NCBI GenBank assembly: GCA_017471185.1
Contig: JAFUVZ010000002.1
Span: 1 to 51,813, forward strand
Direction of reading: 5' to 3'
DNA length: 51,813 nucleotides
Source: Bacteroidaceae bacterium
GTDB taxonomy: Bacteria; Bacteroidota; Bacteroidia; Bacteroidales; Bacteroidaceae
Positions 8,240-17,619 of this stretch are shown here, piece by piece. The notes under the pieces were generated by a model. The model saw only the letters and a program-made list of their open reading frames with translations, had not been told where the DNA came from and searched no databases. A program made the translations under genes and the position numbers. The first letter of the stretch is position 1. Every line of letters begins with the position of its first letter.

Positions 8240-8809
8240 ATGATAAAGTACTTGGTTGTTGGCTTGGGTAACATCGGACCAGAGTATCAGAAAACCCGAC
8301 ATAACACGGGGTTTATGGTGGTGGACAGGTTCGCTGAGAAGAATAACGCGCCAGCATGGCAGGACCGCCGTTATGGTTTTGTCAACTATGTAAATATCAA
8401 GGGCAGACAGATTGTTTTACTGAAGCCTTCTACCTTCATGAACCTGAGTGGCAATGCCGTGAGATACTGGATGAAGGAGGAGAACATCCCCCTGGAGAAC
8501 CTGCTGGTAGTGGTGGATGACCTGGCACTACCTGTGGGTGAACTGCGTCTGAAACCAAAAGGCAGTGACGCTGGCCATAACGGACTGAAGCACATAGCTG
8601 ACATCCTGGGCACTCAGGCTTACGCCCGCCTGCGATTCGGCATTGGTAACGAGTTTCCACGCGGTGGTCAGGTGGATTTTGTCTTAGGTCATTTCAGTGA
8701 GGAGGACTGGCAGGTTCTGCCTGAGCGCATGGACATTGCATGCGAGATGATCAAGAGTTTCTGCCTGGCTGGGATTACCCTCACGATGAATCAGTTTAAT
8801 AAGAAATAA
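8240..8809 (+). CDS. pth: Peptidyl-tRNA hydrolase
   Basis: Pth releases tRNA from drop-off peptidyl-tRNA. The protein starts [13 protein letters not shown] and carries the signature [10 protein letters not shown] with its catalytic His. [21 protein letters not shown] and [12 protein letters not shown] follow. From ATG 8240 it has 189 residues, the normal length. An in-frame ATG at 8177 would add 21 residues ([14 protein letters not shown]...), but these are not part of the family. The 8177 codon also lies only 10 bases after the rplY terminator, and 8240 has the A-rich upstream sequence usual for this phylum, so 8240 is preferred. It overlaps nothing and is followed two bases later by the S4 gene. 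Confidence 0.93.
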   Translation: MIKYLVVGLGNIGPEYQKTRHNTGFMVVDRFAEKNNAPAWQDRRYGFVNYVNIKGRQIVLLKPSTFMNLSGNAVRYWMKEENIPLENLLVVVDDLALPVGELRLKPKGSDAGHNGLKHIADILGTQAYARLRFGIGNEFPRGGQVDFVLGHFSEEDWQVLPERMDIACEMIKSFCLAGITLTMNQFNKK

Positions 8810-8811
8810 CG

Positions 8812-9234
8812 ATGGCTACTGCAAGAATTGACAAATGGCTTTGGGCTGTGCGTATATTCAAGACGCGCTCGATTGCCGCTGAGGCATGCAAGAAGGGACG
8901 TGTGACATTGAACGGTTCGCAGGCTAAACCGGCTCATACCGTGAAGGAAGGTGATGTGGTCGGTGTGAAGAAACCGCCTATCACATGGTCGTTTAAGGTG
9001 AAGCAAGCGATTGAGAAACGTATAGGCGCCAAGCTGGTGAACGAGATGATGGAGAATGTGACCACGCCCGACCAGCTGGAGCTGTTAGAGGTAAGCAAGA
9101 TTAATGGTTTTGTGAACCGTGCCAAAGGTACCGGCAGGCCTACAAAGAAGGAGCGTCGTGAACTTGATGAGTTTACAGATCCTGTATTCATGGCGGATTT
9201 TGACTTCGACTTTGATGACGAGGAGGATATTTAA
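8812..9234 (+). CDS. S4-domain RNA-binding protein (Hsp15/HslR family)
   Basis: This 140-residue protein has an S4 RNA-binding domain at about residues 4-65 (ARIDKWLWAVRIFKTRSIA, KKGRVTLNGSQAKPA). A helical region and an acidic tail (FDFDFDDEEDI) follow. Hsp15 binds 50S subunits that carry stalled peptidyl-tRNA so that they can be recycled. Its position two bases after pth, another enzyme dealing with peptidyl-tRNA, fits that role. The stop codon is built into the first unit of the 7-base repeat array at 9233. Confidence 0.88.
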   Translation: MATARIDKWLWAVRIFKTRSIAAEACKKGRVTLNGSQAKPAHTVKEGDVVGVKKPPITWSFKVKQAIEKRIGAKLVNEMMENVTTPDQLELLEVSKINGFVNRAKGTGRPTKKERRELDEFTDPVFMADFDFDFDDEEDI

Positions 9235-9295
9235 TGAATAATGAATAATGAATAATGCTCAACGGTCAAGGGTCAAGGGTCAATGTTCAATGCTA
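9233..9295. repeat. 7-base tandem array, nine units in phase
   Basis: Nine consecutive heptamers run without slip from the stop codon of the S4 gene: AATGAAT (three times), AATGCTC, AACGGTC, AAGGGTC (twice), AATGTTC, AATGCTA. Each unit fits AA-N-G-N-N-N. The array ends exactly where the palindromic element at 9296 begins. Confidence 0.85.
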
Positions 9296-9541
9296 AAGTT
9301 TCGTAAGTGAATGAATATACTATTAAACAGCGCCCCGAAGGGGCAGAATGCTAATAGTCCAGGGCATCGCCCTGGGTACAAGGATATGGTTAGGTTCGCC
9401 CTGAAAGGGCAAAAGCCTTATCATGTCTTTCATGCTTTTGCCCTTACAGGGCGTAAGCTGCGAACTACATTTACCCAGGGCGTTGCCCTGGGCTGAAAGG
9501 TTACTGGCCTTTCAGGCCGTATATACAAGCTTGTGAGACTT
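9296..9541 (-). repeat. Modular palindromic intergenic element, copy A
   Basis: Terminal repeats are AAGTTTCGTAAG (9296-9307) and CTTGTGAGACTT (9530-9541), inverted with two mismatches. Inside, in order, are a GCCCCGAAGGGGC palindrome, a CCAGGGC...GCCCTGG palindrome, a 20-base-arm hairpin (9397-9416 with 9434-9453, one mismatch), a second CCCAGGGC...GCCCTGGG palindrome, and GGCCTTTCAGGCC. The strand is assigned by comparison: the module order is the exact reverse of copy C at 34093. Confidence 0.8.
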
Positions 9542-9570
9542 GAATTCAATGTTCAATAAATAAAAGTAGT

Positions 9571-10548
9571 ATGGACAAGATTAAGTGGGGTTTTATCGGT
9601 TGTGGAGAAGTGACCAAGTATAAGAGTGGTCCGGCTTTTCAGAAGATTGAGAATTCTGAGGTGGTGGCGGTCATGAGCCGCGAGTTACAGAAAGCCAAGG
9701 ATTATGCCGAAGAGAGGGGCATACCCAAGTGGTATGACGATGCGTCAGCCCTGGTGAATGATCCTGAGGTGAACGCAGTATATATCGCTACTCCGCCATC
9801 CTCTCACGCCACTTATGCCATCATGGCCATGAAGGCTGGAAAGCCTGTCTATATTGAGAAACCGATGGCTGTGACCTATGAGGAATGTTGCCGCATCAAC
9901 CGCATCTCGGTGGAGACGGGCGTGCCTTGTTTCGTGGCTTACTATCGCCGCTATCTGCCTTATTTCCAGAAGGTGAAGCAATTGGTTGACGATGATGTGA
10001 TTGGCAATATCGCCAATATACAGATCCGCTTTGCCGTGCCTCCCCGTGACCTCGACTATACAGGAACACAGCCTTGGAGACTGCAGCCTGACATCGCCGG
10101 TGGTGGCTATTTCTATGACCTGGCTCCTCATCAGTTAGACATGATACAGTATATCTTCGGTGTGATACTCGAAGCGTCTGGCTTCAAAGCCAACCGTGGC
10201 GGTCTGTATGAGGTGGAGGACTCGCTGAGCGCCTGTTTCCAGTTTGAGAGCGGACTGGTAGGTAGCGGTTCCTGGTGCTTTGTGGCACAGGAATCTGCAC
10301 GTGAGGACCGCATCGTGGTAATTGGCGACAAGGGTACTATCAGCTTCTCTGTTTATACCTACGAGCCTATTAGGCTCTATACTGAAAACAATTGTGAGGA
10401 AATCACCGTGGAGAATCCGCTTTATGTGCAACAGCCTATCATACAAGCGGTGGTTGACCACTTGCTGGAGAAGAAAGTATGCACCTGCGACGGGGAAAGC
10501 GCGACGCTGACCAACTGGGTGATGGATAAGATTTTAGGCAAGATATAG
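9571..10548 (+). CDS. Gfo/Idh/MocA family oxidoreductase
   Basis: This 325-residue protein has an N-terminal Rossmann fold (WGFIGCGEVTKYKSGPAF) and the family motif YIEKPMA near residue 95, which carries the catalytic Lys. The C-terminal alpha/beta domain includes GGYFYDLAPHQLDMIQYIFG. Such enzymes oxidise or reduce sugars, inositols or related polyols with NAD(P). The substrate cannot be told from the sequence, and the neighbours (an S4 protein and an antiporter) do not help. There is no signal peptide, so it acts in the cytoplasm. It is convergent with the antiporter gene, with only 4 bases between the stops. Confidence 0.88.
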   Translation: MDKIKWGFIGCGEVTKYKSGPAFQKIENSEVVAVMSRELQKAKDYAEERGIPKWYDDASALVNDPEVNAVYIATPPSSHATYAIMAMKAGKPVYIEKPMAVTYEECCRINRISVETGVPCFVAYYRRYLPYFQKVKQLVDDDVIGNIANIQIRFAVPPRDLDYTGTQPWRLQPDIAGGGYFYDLAPHQLDMIQYIFGVILEASGFKANRGGLYEVEDSLSACFQFESGLVGSGSWCFVAQESAREDRIVVIGDKGTISFSVYTYEPIRLYTENNCEEITVENPLYVQQPIIQAVVDHLLEKKVCTCDGESATLTNWVMDKILGKI

Positions 10549-10552
10549 GCAC

Positions 10553-12817
10553 TTAGTCGTAAGAGACAGATAGAGAGCCTCCCACAACCTGCTGCACGGC
10601 TTCACGCTCACCCACAATCCACACGACATCACCATACTGGAACAGTTCATGAGGATTGACAGCATGCAGCTCGTCACTGCCGCGTTCCACACCTACAATC
10701 AGGCAGTGGTATTTATTTCTGATATCGCTTTCTATCAGATTCTTACCCAAGAAAGGAGATTCCTCATCAATAACAAACTGGCGCAGAATCATCTCACCTC
10801 GTTCGTAGATGTCTTCTCCCAAATCAACCTTAGGACGCATCACTTCACTGAACTTAGTCAGTTCGGCGTCTGTGCCTATCACCTGTATCTTATCATTGGG
10901 AAATACCCGGTCATTGGCCTTCGGGATATTGATCCGCTTGTTACCCCGCAGAATAGATACCACATGAACACCATATAGTTTACCAAAGTTCAGATCCTTG
11001 AGCATACTGCCCACCCACTCCACTTCAGCAGGAACCTCGAAATCAGCCAGGTGGATATCCTTCGACATCAGTCGGCCCGCATACTCAGGTTTCTTGGTCC
11101 CTAAGTATTCCGCACGCACCTCACGAGAGCGCAGATTGGTGAAGAAGATCTTCTCTATCTTGATGGACTGCTGCTTGAGGCCACGGGAGATAATCATACC
11201 CGTCACCAGGATCAGTGCCACACCGAAAATCAATCCGGTGGAAATCTTGAATAAAGACCCCATCACAAACATGAGGAAAACGATGGCTATCAGTACCCTG
11301 AATATCACGGTAGCCAGCAGGGGCGCATGGTTCTTGGAGTCATGCCACAAGGTGACGAACTCATCGCTGTGATTGCCTTTCACCATGATGGCACGGAGGA
11401 AAGGAGCCAGGAAACAGATGGTAATAACCGCCACTACCAGATTGCCCCAGATACCTGGCAGCAAGCCTGTGAAGAAAGGACGGACAAAGCTCATACAGAT
11501 TGTTACTATCGCCACACTGACAATAGAATATATTACCGTATTCCTGATAATCTTTATCAAAAAACGTTTCCAACAGCTGTCATGGTTTACATTGCGTGTA
11601 CCCGTGGCATAATGCGTCAATGTACGTTTCCATTTCTCTGGCAAACGGGATTCCACGAGATCAGATGCCGGTTCGGCCAGCCTGATCATGTAAGGTGTCA
11701 GGAAAGTAGTGATGACTGACACAGCCACCACAATAGGATACAGGAAATCACTCGTCACGCCTAATGAGACACCCAAAGAGGCGATGATGAAAGCAAACTC
11801 ACCAATCTGTGTCAAGCTGAATCCACACTGCATGGATGTCTTGAGCGTCTGGCCTGAAAGCAATACACCCATAGAGCCAAAGATACTCTGTCCCAGCAGG
11901 ATAGTCAGCGTGATGACAAGGATTGGAACGGCATATTCCACAATCATGGCCGGGTCAACCATCATACCTACTGATACAAAGAAAATGGCACCAAACAGGT
12001 CTTTCACCGGTTTCACCAGATGGTCAATATGCTCTGCCTCTACCGTCTCTGCCAGAATGGAGCCCATGATGAATGCTCCGAAAGCTGCAGAGAATCCCGT
12101 CTTTGCCGCTACCACCACCATGAAGAAGCACAGGGCCAATGAGACTATCAGCAAAGTCTCGTCGCTCATCAACTTACGTGTTTTCCTCAGCAGTAACGGG
12201 ATCAGCCAGATGCCCACCACAAACCACAGGATCAGGAAGAAGCCCAGTTTGCCGATGCTCATCAGCAGTTCGAGCCCTTCCACATTGTTACTGACCGCCA
12301 TGGTTGATAGCAACACCATCAAGACTATGGCGAGTATATCCTCCAGGATCAGGATGCTCATCACCAACTGTGTGAACTGCTTCTTGAACAGTCCTAAGTC
12401 GTCGAAAGCCTTGTAGATAATCGTGGTGGATGACATGGCCAGCATACCGCCAAGGAAGAGGCAGTCCATGCGGCTCCAACCGAACAAGGTACCCACACTG
12501 ATACCCAAGAATATCATACAGAAAATGATGGTGCAAGCAGCAATGACAGCTGAGCCACCCACCTTCACTATCTTCTTGAAACTGAACTCTAAGCCGAGGG
12601 CAAACAGCAGGAAGATGACACCTATGTCAGCCCATACGCGCACACTCTCGTTATCCACTACAGAAGGGGTCATGCTGAGATGCGGGCTTGCCAGGAAACC
12701 TGCCACGATATAGCCCAGTACCAGAGGCTGCCTGAGCTTTTTAAACAGCAAGGTCATCACACCTGCACAGACCAGAATCAACGCCAAGTCGGCTATCAAA
12801 GGAGCTAATTCAGACAT
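10553..12817 (-). CDS. Kef/CPA2-type cation:proton antiporter with C-terminal TrkA-C domains
   Basis: This 754-residue protein starts with a CPA2 antiporter domain of about 12 membrane helices (residues 5-385), including PLVLGYIVAGFLASP and LGLEFSFKKI. More membrane helices follow at about 415-540 (IYSIVSVAIVTICMSF, LIAIVFLMFVMG). The C-terminal part from about 590 has TrkA-C-like regulatory domains (VHVVSILRGNKRINIPKANDR, FQYGDVVWIVGE). It probably exchanges K+ or Na+ for protons across the inner membrane under ligand control. No separate KefF/KefG-type partner is present. The extra membrane segment between antiporter and TrkA-C domains is typical of Bacteroidota versions. Confidence 0.88.
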   Translation of the reverse strand: MSELAPLIADLALILVCAGVMTLLFKKLRQPLVLGYIVAGFLASPHLSMTPSVVDNESVRVWADIGVIFLLFALGLEFSFKKIVKVGGSAVIAACTIIFCMIFLGISVGTLFGWSRMDCLFLGGMLAMSSTTIIYKAFDDLGLFKKQFTQLVMSILILEDILAIVLMVLLSTMAVSNNVEGLELLMSIGKLGFFLILWFVVGIWLIPLLLRKTRKLMSDETLLIVSLALCFFMVVVAAKTGFSAAFGAFIMGSILAETVEAEHIDHLVKPVKDLFGAIFFVSVGMMVDPAMIVEYAVPILVITLTILLGQSIFGSMGVLLSGQTLKTSMQCGFSLTQIGEFAFIIASLGVSLGVTSDFLYPIVVAVSVITTFLTPYMIRLAEPASDLVESRLPEKWKRTLTHYATGTRNVNHDSCWKRFLIKIIRNTVIYSIVSVAIVTICMSFVRPFFTGLLPGIWGNLVVAVITICFLAPFLRAIMVKGNHSDEFVTLWHDSKNHAPLLATVIFRVLIAIVFLMFVMGSLFKISTGLIFGVALILVTGMIISRGLKQQSIKIEKIFFTNLRSREVRAEYLGTKKPEYAGRLMSKDIHLADFEVPAEVEWVGSMLKDLNFGKLYGVHVVSILRGNKRINIPKANDRVFPNDKIQVIGTDAELTKFSEVMRPKVDLGEDIYERGEMILRQFVIDEESPFLGKNLIESDIRNKYHCLIVGVERGSDELHAVNPHELFQYGDVVWIVGEREAVQQVVGGSLSVSYD

Positions 12818-12900
12818 TTCTATATTCCTTTACGGTTCTAATATCAAGGCAAAGATAATGCAAATTGTATATTTTAGACAAGAATTAGGCTCAAAAAAAT

Positions 12901-12931
12901 TTTCTACTTATATAAGAAATGTGTAACTTTG
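12901..12931 (+). promoter_or_regulatory. Promoter of the methylmalonyl-CoA decarboxylase operon
   Basis: TTTC (12901-12904), 19 bases, then TAACTTTG (12924-12931) gives a perfect -7 and near-perfect -33. The gene start is 43 bases downstream. Confidence 0.7.
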
Positions 12932-12974
12932 CACCAAAATAGGAAAATACTAATTTTTTAAAATCAATAAACAA

Positions 12975-13394
12975 ATGAAAATTTCACACATTGAGCATCT
13001 GGGTATCGCTGTTCCCAGCATTGAGAAAGCTCTACCATTTTTCGAAAATGTTTTAGGTTTGAAGTGTTACAACGTAGAGGTTGTTGAGGACCAGAAGGTT
13101 AAGACCGCCTTCCTGAAGGTTGGCGAGGTTAAGCTGGAGCTGTTGGAGCCAACAAGCCCAGAAAGTACCATCGCTAAGTTTATCGAGAAGAACGGTGGCC
13201 GTGGCGGTATGCATCACCTGGCATTCTGCATCGAGGACGGTGTGGCTAACGCACTGGCAGAGGCAGAAGGTCTGGGTATTGCACTGATTGACAAGGCTCC
13301 ACGTAAGGGTGCCGAGGGTCTGAACATCGCATTCCTGCACCCGAAATCAACTGCAGCTGTGCTGACAGAACTTTGTGAAAACCCCAATAAATAA
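12975..13394 (+). CDS. mce: Methylmalonyl-CoA epimerase
   Basis: This 139-residue protein of the vicinal-oxygen-chelate fold begins [20 protein letters not shown], which carries the first metal His. [18 protein letters not shown] and a Glu near the end of the second module supply the other ligands. It interconverts (S)- and (R)-methylmalonyl-CoA between methylmalonyl-CoA mutase and the decarboxylase in the succinate-to-propionate route. It is the first gene of a tight five-gene operon, 19 bases before mmdA, so all steps after the mutase are encoded together. Confidence 0.95.
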   Translation: MKISHIEHLGIAVPSIEKALPFFENVLGLKCYNVEVVEDQKVKTAFLKVGEVKLELLEPTSPESTIAKFIEKNGGRGGMHHLAFCIEDGVANALAEAEGLGIALIDKAPRKGAEGLNIAFLHPKSTAAVLTELCENPNK

Positions 13395-13413
13395 TCATAA
13401 TCGTTACAATACA

Positions 13414-14967
13414 ATGAGTAATCAGGTTGAAAAGATTAAAGAACTGATCGAGCTTCGTGCTAAGGCTCGTCTGGGCGGTGGCGAAAAAGCTATCGAAAAG
13501 CAGCACGCTAAAGGTAAGTACACAGCTCGTGAGCGCATCACCATGCTGTTGGATGAAGGCAGCTTTGAGGAAATCGACATGTTCGTGCAGCATCGTTGCA
13601 CCAACTTCGGTCAAGAGAAAAAGCACTTCCTTGGTGACGGCGTCGTAACCGGTTGCGGTACAATCGACGGCCGTCTTGTTTATGTTTTCGCACAGGACTT
13701 CACCGTATTCGGTGGCTCTCTGTCTGAAACAATGGCACAGAAAATCTGCAAGGTGATGGACCTGGCTATGCGCATGGGTGCTCCTTGCATCGGTATCAAT
13801 GACTCAGGTGGCGCACGCATCCAGGAGGCTGTTAACGCACTGGCTGGCTATTCTGAGATTTTTGAACGCAACATCCTGGCTTCTGGTGTTATCCCACAGA
13901 TTTCAGGTATCTTCGGCCCTTGCGCAGGTGGTGCCGTTTACTCTCCTGCACTGACCGACTTCACCATCATGATGGAAGGCACTTCTTATATGTTCCTGAC
14001 AGGTCCTAAGGTGGTTAAGACTGTGACTGGCGAGGACGTGAACGAGGAGAACCTGGGTGGTGCAAGCGTTCATTCATCTAAGTCTGGTGTAACTCACTTC
14101 ACAGCTTCTACTGAGGAGGATGCACTGGCTCTGATCCGCAACCTTATCAGCTATATTCCACAGAACAACATGGAAGAGGCTCCACGTAAGGCTTGCAATG
14201 ACCCAATCGACCGTATCGAGGATTCACTGAACGAGATTATCCCTGACAATCCTAACCACGCATACGATATGTATGAGGTTATCGGCGCTATCGTGGATAA
14301 CGGAGAGTTCCTGGAGGTTCACAAGAACTACGCTAAGAACATCATCGTTGGTTTCGCCCGCATGAACGGCCAGTCTGTAGGTGTGGTTGCTAACCAGCCT
14401 AAGATGATGGCAGGTGTGCTCGACTGCAACGCTTCCCGCAAGGGTGCCCGTTTCGTTCGTTTCTGCGATGCATTCAACATTCCATTGGTAACCCTGGTTG
14501 ACGTTCCTGGATTCCTGCCTGGTACTGGTCAGGAGTACAACGGTGTGATCCTGCATGGTGCTAAGCTGCTGTATGCATACGGAGAGGCTACTGTACCAAA
14601 GGTGACCGTTACCCTGCGCAAGAGCTACGGTGGTTCTCACATCGTGATGGGTTGCAAGCAGCTGCGTGCTGATATCAACTACGCTTGGCCAACCGCTGAG
14701 ATCGCAGTGATGGGTGCAGCTGGTGCCGTTGCAGTGCTGTTCGCTAAGGAAGCTAAGGAGAAGGAAGATCCTAAGGCATTCCTGGCTGAGAAGGAAGCTG
14801 AATACCAGAAACTGTTCGCTAACCCATACAATGCCGCTTCTTATGGCTACATTGATGACGTTATCGAGCCTCGTAACACCCGCTTCCGCATCATCCGCGC
14901 TCTGGAGCAGTTGAAGAACAAGCGCCAGACCACTCCAGCTAAGAAGCATGGTAATATTCCATTGTAA
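13414..14967 (+). CDS. mmdA: Methylmalonyl-CoA decarboxylase alpha subunit (carboxyltransferase)
   Basis: This 517-residue biotin-dependent carboxyltransferase moves CO2 from methylmalonyl-CoA to biotin, yielding propionyl-CoA. The two crotonase-type halves are visible: [20 protein letters not shown] and [17 protein letters not shown] in the N half; [18 protein letters not shown] and [10 protein letters not shown] in the C half. The start at ATG 13414 ([15 protein letters not shown]) is chosen; an earlier in-frame GTG lies inside mce. Together with the biotin carrier and beta subunit downstream it forms the sodium-pumping complex. High similarity to propionyl-CoA carboxylase beta subunits is expected, and the operon decides between the two. 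Confidence 0.94.
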   Translation: MSNQVEKIKELIELRAKARLGGGEKAIEKQHAKGKYTARERITMLLDEGSFEEIDMFVQHRCTNFGQEKKHFLGDGVVTGCGTIDGRLVYVFAQDFTVFGGSLSETMAQKICKVMDLAMRMGAPCIGINDSGGARIQEAVNALAGYSEIFERNILASGVIPQISGIFGPCAGGAVYSPALTDFTIMMEGTSYMFLTGPKVVKTVTGEDVNEENLGGASVHSSKSGVTHFTASTEEDALALIRNLISYIPQNNMEEAPRKACNDPIDRIEDSLNEIIPDNPNHAYDMYEVIGAIVDNGEFLEVHKNYAKNIIVGFARMNGQSVGVVANQPKMMAGVLDCNASRKGARFVRFCDAFNIPLVTLVDVPGFLPGTGQEYNGVILHGAKLLYAYGEATVPKVTVTLRKSYGGSHIVMGCKQLRADINYAWPTAEIAVMGAAGAVAVLFAKEAKEKEDPKAFLAEKEAEYQKLFANPYNAASYGYIDDVIEPRNTRFRIIRALEQLKNKRQTTPAKKHGNIPL

Positions 14968-14987
14968 TCTTTAATAACAGACAATTT

Positions 14988-15956
14988 ATGAAGAAAATCA
15001 ATTTTGGAATAATTCTTGCCTTCGTGCTGGCAGTGAGCTTCACTTCCTGCCGTGACCTGTCAACCAGCAGCAAAGTACTGATTAATGAGGTCATGATGCA
15101 GAATGAAGACAACGCAACCGATGAATATGGTGCACACAGCGCATGGATAGAATTATTCGTCAAATATTACGGACAGATAGATGTAGCCGCTTACCAGATC
15201 GAGGCTCAAGCCGAAGATGAGGCACCTGTGCGTTACACTATCCCTAAGGGTGACCAAATCACCTCTGTTGCTGCCCGGCAACACATCGTGTTCTGGGCAG
15301 ACGGACAGCCAAACCGCGGTACCCTGCATACCAACTTTACCTTGGATCCTTCCAAGACTACTACCATTCGTCTTTTCAATTCTAACAAGGACTTGATTGA
15401 CGAGGTGACTATACCTGCTTTCAAGCTGAAGGCTAACCAAAGTCTGGGCCGTATCGACCAGCTTGCTACCGAACGTGGCATGGAAAACTGGGAGGTTAAA
15501 GATAGTTCAGATGGTAATCCTAACACTTACGTTACTCCTAACGCCAGCAACCGCGTGATGGACGTAAATGCCAAGATGGAGACTTTCGCTGAGAAAGACC
15601 CTGTAGGTGTGGGTATGGCCATCACCGCAATGGCTGTTGTATTCAGCTGCTTGATCCTGTTGTTCTTCGCATTTACCGCTGTTGGTAAGGCTTCTATGAA
15701 CATGGCAAACAAGAACGAGCAGAAGGCTAAAGCTGCCAAAGGTGGTGAAACGGCTGCTACAGCTAAGGGCGACACTAAGGTCAATGAAACTCCGGGTGAG
15801 GTATTCGCTGCCATCGGTATGGCTCTGCATGAGATGCAGAACGATGTTCACGATATCGAAGACATGGTTCTGACCATCCAGACCGACCAGAAGGTTGAGG
15901 AATCAGCTTGGAGCAACAAGGCGTTCGCAATGCGTCAGATGCCTATTAGGAAATAA
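14988..15956 (+). CDS. OadG-type small subunit with N-terminal lamin-tail-like lipoprotein domain
   Basis: This 322-residue protein begins with a lipoprotein signal ending in SFTSC (Cys21). Residues about 30-195 form a beta-rich domain resembling a lamin-tail domain (KVLINEVMMQNEDNATDEY, AWIELFV, LGRIDQL). A membrane helix follows at about 206-232 (VGVGMAITAMAVVFSCLILL), the usual core of OadG/MmdD gamma or delta subunits. An Ala/Lys-rich cytoplasmic part comes last. OadG subunits hold the carboxyltransferase to the membrane-bound sodium pump. Classical OadG proteins are only about 80-110 residues long, so the exported front domain is an addition. Its position between mmdA and the carrier supports the call. 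Confidence 0.85.
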   Translation: MKKINFGIILAFVLAVSFTSCRDLSTSSKVLINEVMMQNEDNATDEYGAHSAWIELFVKYYGQIDVAAYQIEAQAEDEAPVRYTIPKGDQITSVAARQHIVFWADGQPNRGTLHTNFTLDPSKTTTIRLFNSNKDLIDEVTIPAFKLKANQSLGRIDQLATERGMENWEVKDSSDGNPNTYVTPNASNRVMDVNAKMETFAEKDPVGVGMAITAMAVVFSCLILLFFAFTAVGKASMNMANKNEQKAKAAKGGETAATAKGDTKVNETPGEVFAAIGMALHEMQNDVHDIEDMVLTIQTDQKVEESAWSNKAFAMRQMPIRK

Positions 15957-15990
15957 TTACACCATATTTAATTAGTAGTGATTTTAAACA

Positions 15991-16428
15991 ATGAAAGAAT
16001 ATAAATATACAATCAATGGTAATAAATACAACGTTACCATTGGCGACATTGAAGAGAACATCGCTCATGTAGAGGTGAACGGAACTCCCTACACTGTAGA
16101 GATGGAGAAAGCTCCTGCTGCTCCTAAGAAAGTTGTCCGCCCAGTAGTTGCCGCAGCTCCTGCTGCAGCCGCAGCTCCAGAACCAGCTAAGGTTAGCCGT
16201 CCAGCTGCCGGTGGTAAGAGCGGCATCAAGTCACCTCTGCCAGGTGTAATCCTGCAGGTGAAGGTGAATGTAGGCGACCAGGTAACCAAGGGTCAGGTAC
16301 TGATGGTACTGGAAGCCATGAAGATGGAGAACAACATTCTGTCTGACAAGGACGGTAAGGTTGCCGCAATTAACGTAAGCAAGGGTGATTCTATCCTTGA
16401 GGGTACTGACCTTATAGTTATTGAATAA
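15991..16428 (+). CDS. mmdC: Biotin carrier subunit of methylmalonyl-CoA decarboxylase
   Basis: This 145-residue protein has a short N-terminal domain (YKYTINGNKYNVTIGDIEE) and an Ala/Pro-rich linker at about residues 40-75. The C-terminal biotinyl domain carries EAMKMEN, with Lys111 as the biotin attachment site. The linker gives the swinging arm its reach between the carboxyltransferase and the membrane pump. It lies 34 bases after the OadG-type gene and 6 bases before mmdB. A lipoyl function is excluded by the AMKM motif and the operon. Confidence 0.94.
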   Translation: MKEYKYTINGNKYNVTIGDIEENIAHVEVNGTPYTVEMEKAPAAPKKVVRPVVAAAPAAAAAPEPAKVSRPAAGGKSGIKSPLPGVILQVKVNVGDQVTKGQVLMVLEAMKMENNILSDKDGKVAAINVSKGDSILEGTDLIVIE

Positions 16429-16434
16429 AAGAGT

Positions 16435-17595
16435 ATGGGAGAATTTATTAGTTTCTTAGGATCCAACCTGCAGACATTCTGGGAGTACACGGGTTATGCT
16501 AATGCAACCCTGGGCAACTGGATTATGATTCTCGTAGGTCTGGTATTCATCTACCTGGCTGTGACCAAGGAGTTCGAGCCTATGCTGCTCGTACCAATTG
16601 GCTTCGGTATCCTGGTAGGTAACGTGCCTTTCAACCTCGACGCTGGTCTGAAAGTAGGTATTTATGAATCTAACTCCGTATTCAACATTCTATACGGAGG
16701 TGTGACAAACGGCTGGTATCCGCCACTTATCTTCCTCGGCATCGGTGCCATGACTGACTTCTCAGCCCTGATTTCCCAGCCTCGTCTGGTGCTGATCGGT
16801 GCTGCTGCACAGTTCGGTATCTTCGGCGCTTATATGCTGGCATTGCTGCTGGGCTTCGATCCTCAGCAGGCAGGTGCTATCGGTATCATCGGTGGTGCTG
16901 ACGGTCCTACCGCTATCTTCCTTTCCAGTAAGCTGGCTCCTAACCTGATGGGTGCCATCGCGGTGGCAGCTTACTCTTACATGGCACTGGTGCCAGTGAT
17001 CCAGCCGCCTATCATGCGACTGCTCACCACAAAGAAGGAGCGTGTGATCCGCATGAAACCTCCAAGAGCCGTTTCTAAGAATGAGAAGGTAATCTTCCCT
17101 ATCGTAGGTCTGTTGCTGACTGCCTTCCTGGTACCTTCAGGTCTGCCACTGTTAGGTATGCTGTTCTTCGGTAACCTGCTGAAGGAAAGTGGTGTGACCC
17201 GTCGTCTGGCAGAGACTGCACGTAACCAGTTGATCGACGTCGTGACTATTCTGCTGGGCTTCACCGTAGGTTGCTCAACTCAGGCATCAGAGTTCATCAC
17301 CGTGAACTCTCTGCTGATCTTCGGTCTGGGTGCTTTGTCATTCGTGATCGCTACCGCATCAGGTGTGCTGTTCGTTAAGTTCTTCAACCTGTTCCTGAAA
17401 GAGGGTAACAAGATTAATCCGTTGATTGGTAACGCAGGTGTATCTGCTGTGCCTGATGCTGCCCGTATCTCTCAGAACGTAGGTCTGGAATACGACCCAT
17501 CTAACTACCTGCTGATGCAGGCTATGGGTCCTAACGTAGCAGGTGTGATCGGTTCTGCCGTAGCTGCCGGTGTGCTGCTTGGCTTCCTGATTTAA
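16435..17595 (+). CDS. mmdB: Sodium ion-translocating decarboxylase beta subunit
   Basis: This 386-residue integral membrane protein has about ten helices. It carries the family motifs IGIIGGADGPTAIFLSSKLA (sodium-site region), GNAGVSAVPDAARIS and a C-terminal MQAMGPNVAGVIGSAVAAG. It decarboxylates carboxybiotin and pumps Na+ outwards, so propionate formation conserves energy. It is the last gene of the operon, followed by a strong terminator. Oxaloacetate and glutaconyl-CoA decarboxylases share this subunit; the adjacent epimerase points to methylmalonyl-CoA. Confidence 0.95.
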   Translation: MGEFISFLGSNLQTFWEYTGYANATLGNWIMILVGLVFIYLAVTKEFEPMLLVPIGFGILVGNVPFNLDAGLKVGIYESNSVFNILYGGVTNGWYPPLIFLGIGAMTDFSALISQPRLVLIGAAAQFGIFGAYMLALLLGFDPQQAGAIGIIGGADGPTAIFLSSKLAPNLMGAIAVAAYSYMALVPVIQPPIMRLLTTKKERVIRMKPPRAVSKNEKVIFPIVGLLLTAFLVPSGLPLLGMLFFGNLLKESGVTRRLAETARNQLIDVVTILLGFTVGCSTQASEFITVNSLLIFGLGALSFVIATASGVLFVKFFNLFLKEGNKINPLIGNAGVSAVPDAARISQNVGLEYDPSNYLLMQAMGPNVAGVIGSAVAAGVLLGFLI

Positions 17596-17619
17596 GATTC
17601 TATCTTAATCGCTTGATAA

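Noticed and set aside
9320-9540. CRISPR-like appearance of repeated palindromes
   Set aside because: The units are palindromic modules of different sequence in fixed order, without equal spacers, and no cas genes are present.
11709-12416. 235-codon plus-strand ORF inside the antiporter gene
   Set aside because: It is antisense to a clear membrane protein and has Thr/Met/Ile-rich shadow composition with no family.
14224-14949. 241-codon minus-strand ORF opposite mmdA
   Set aside because: It is antisense to a highly conserved gene and has no recognisable domain.
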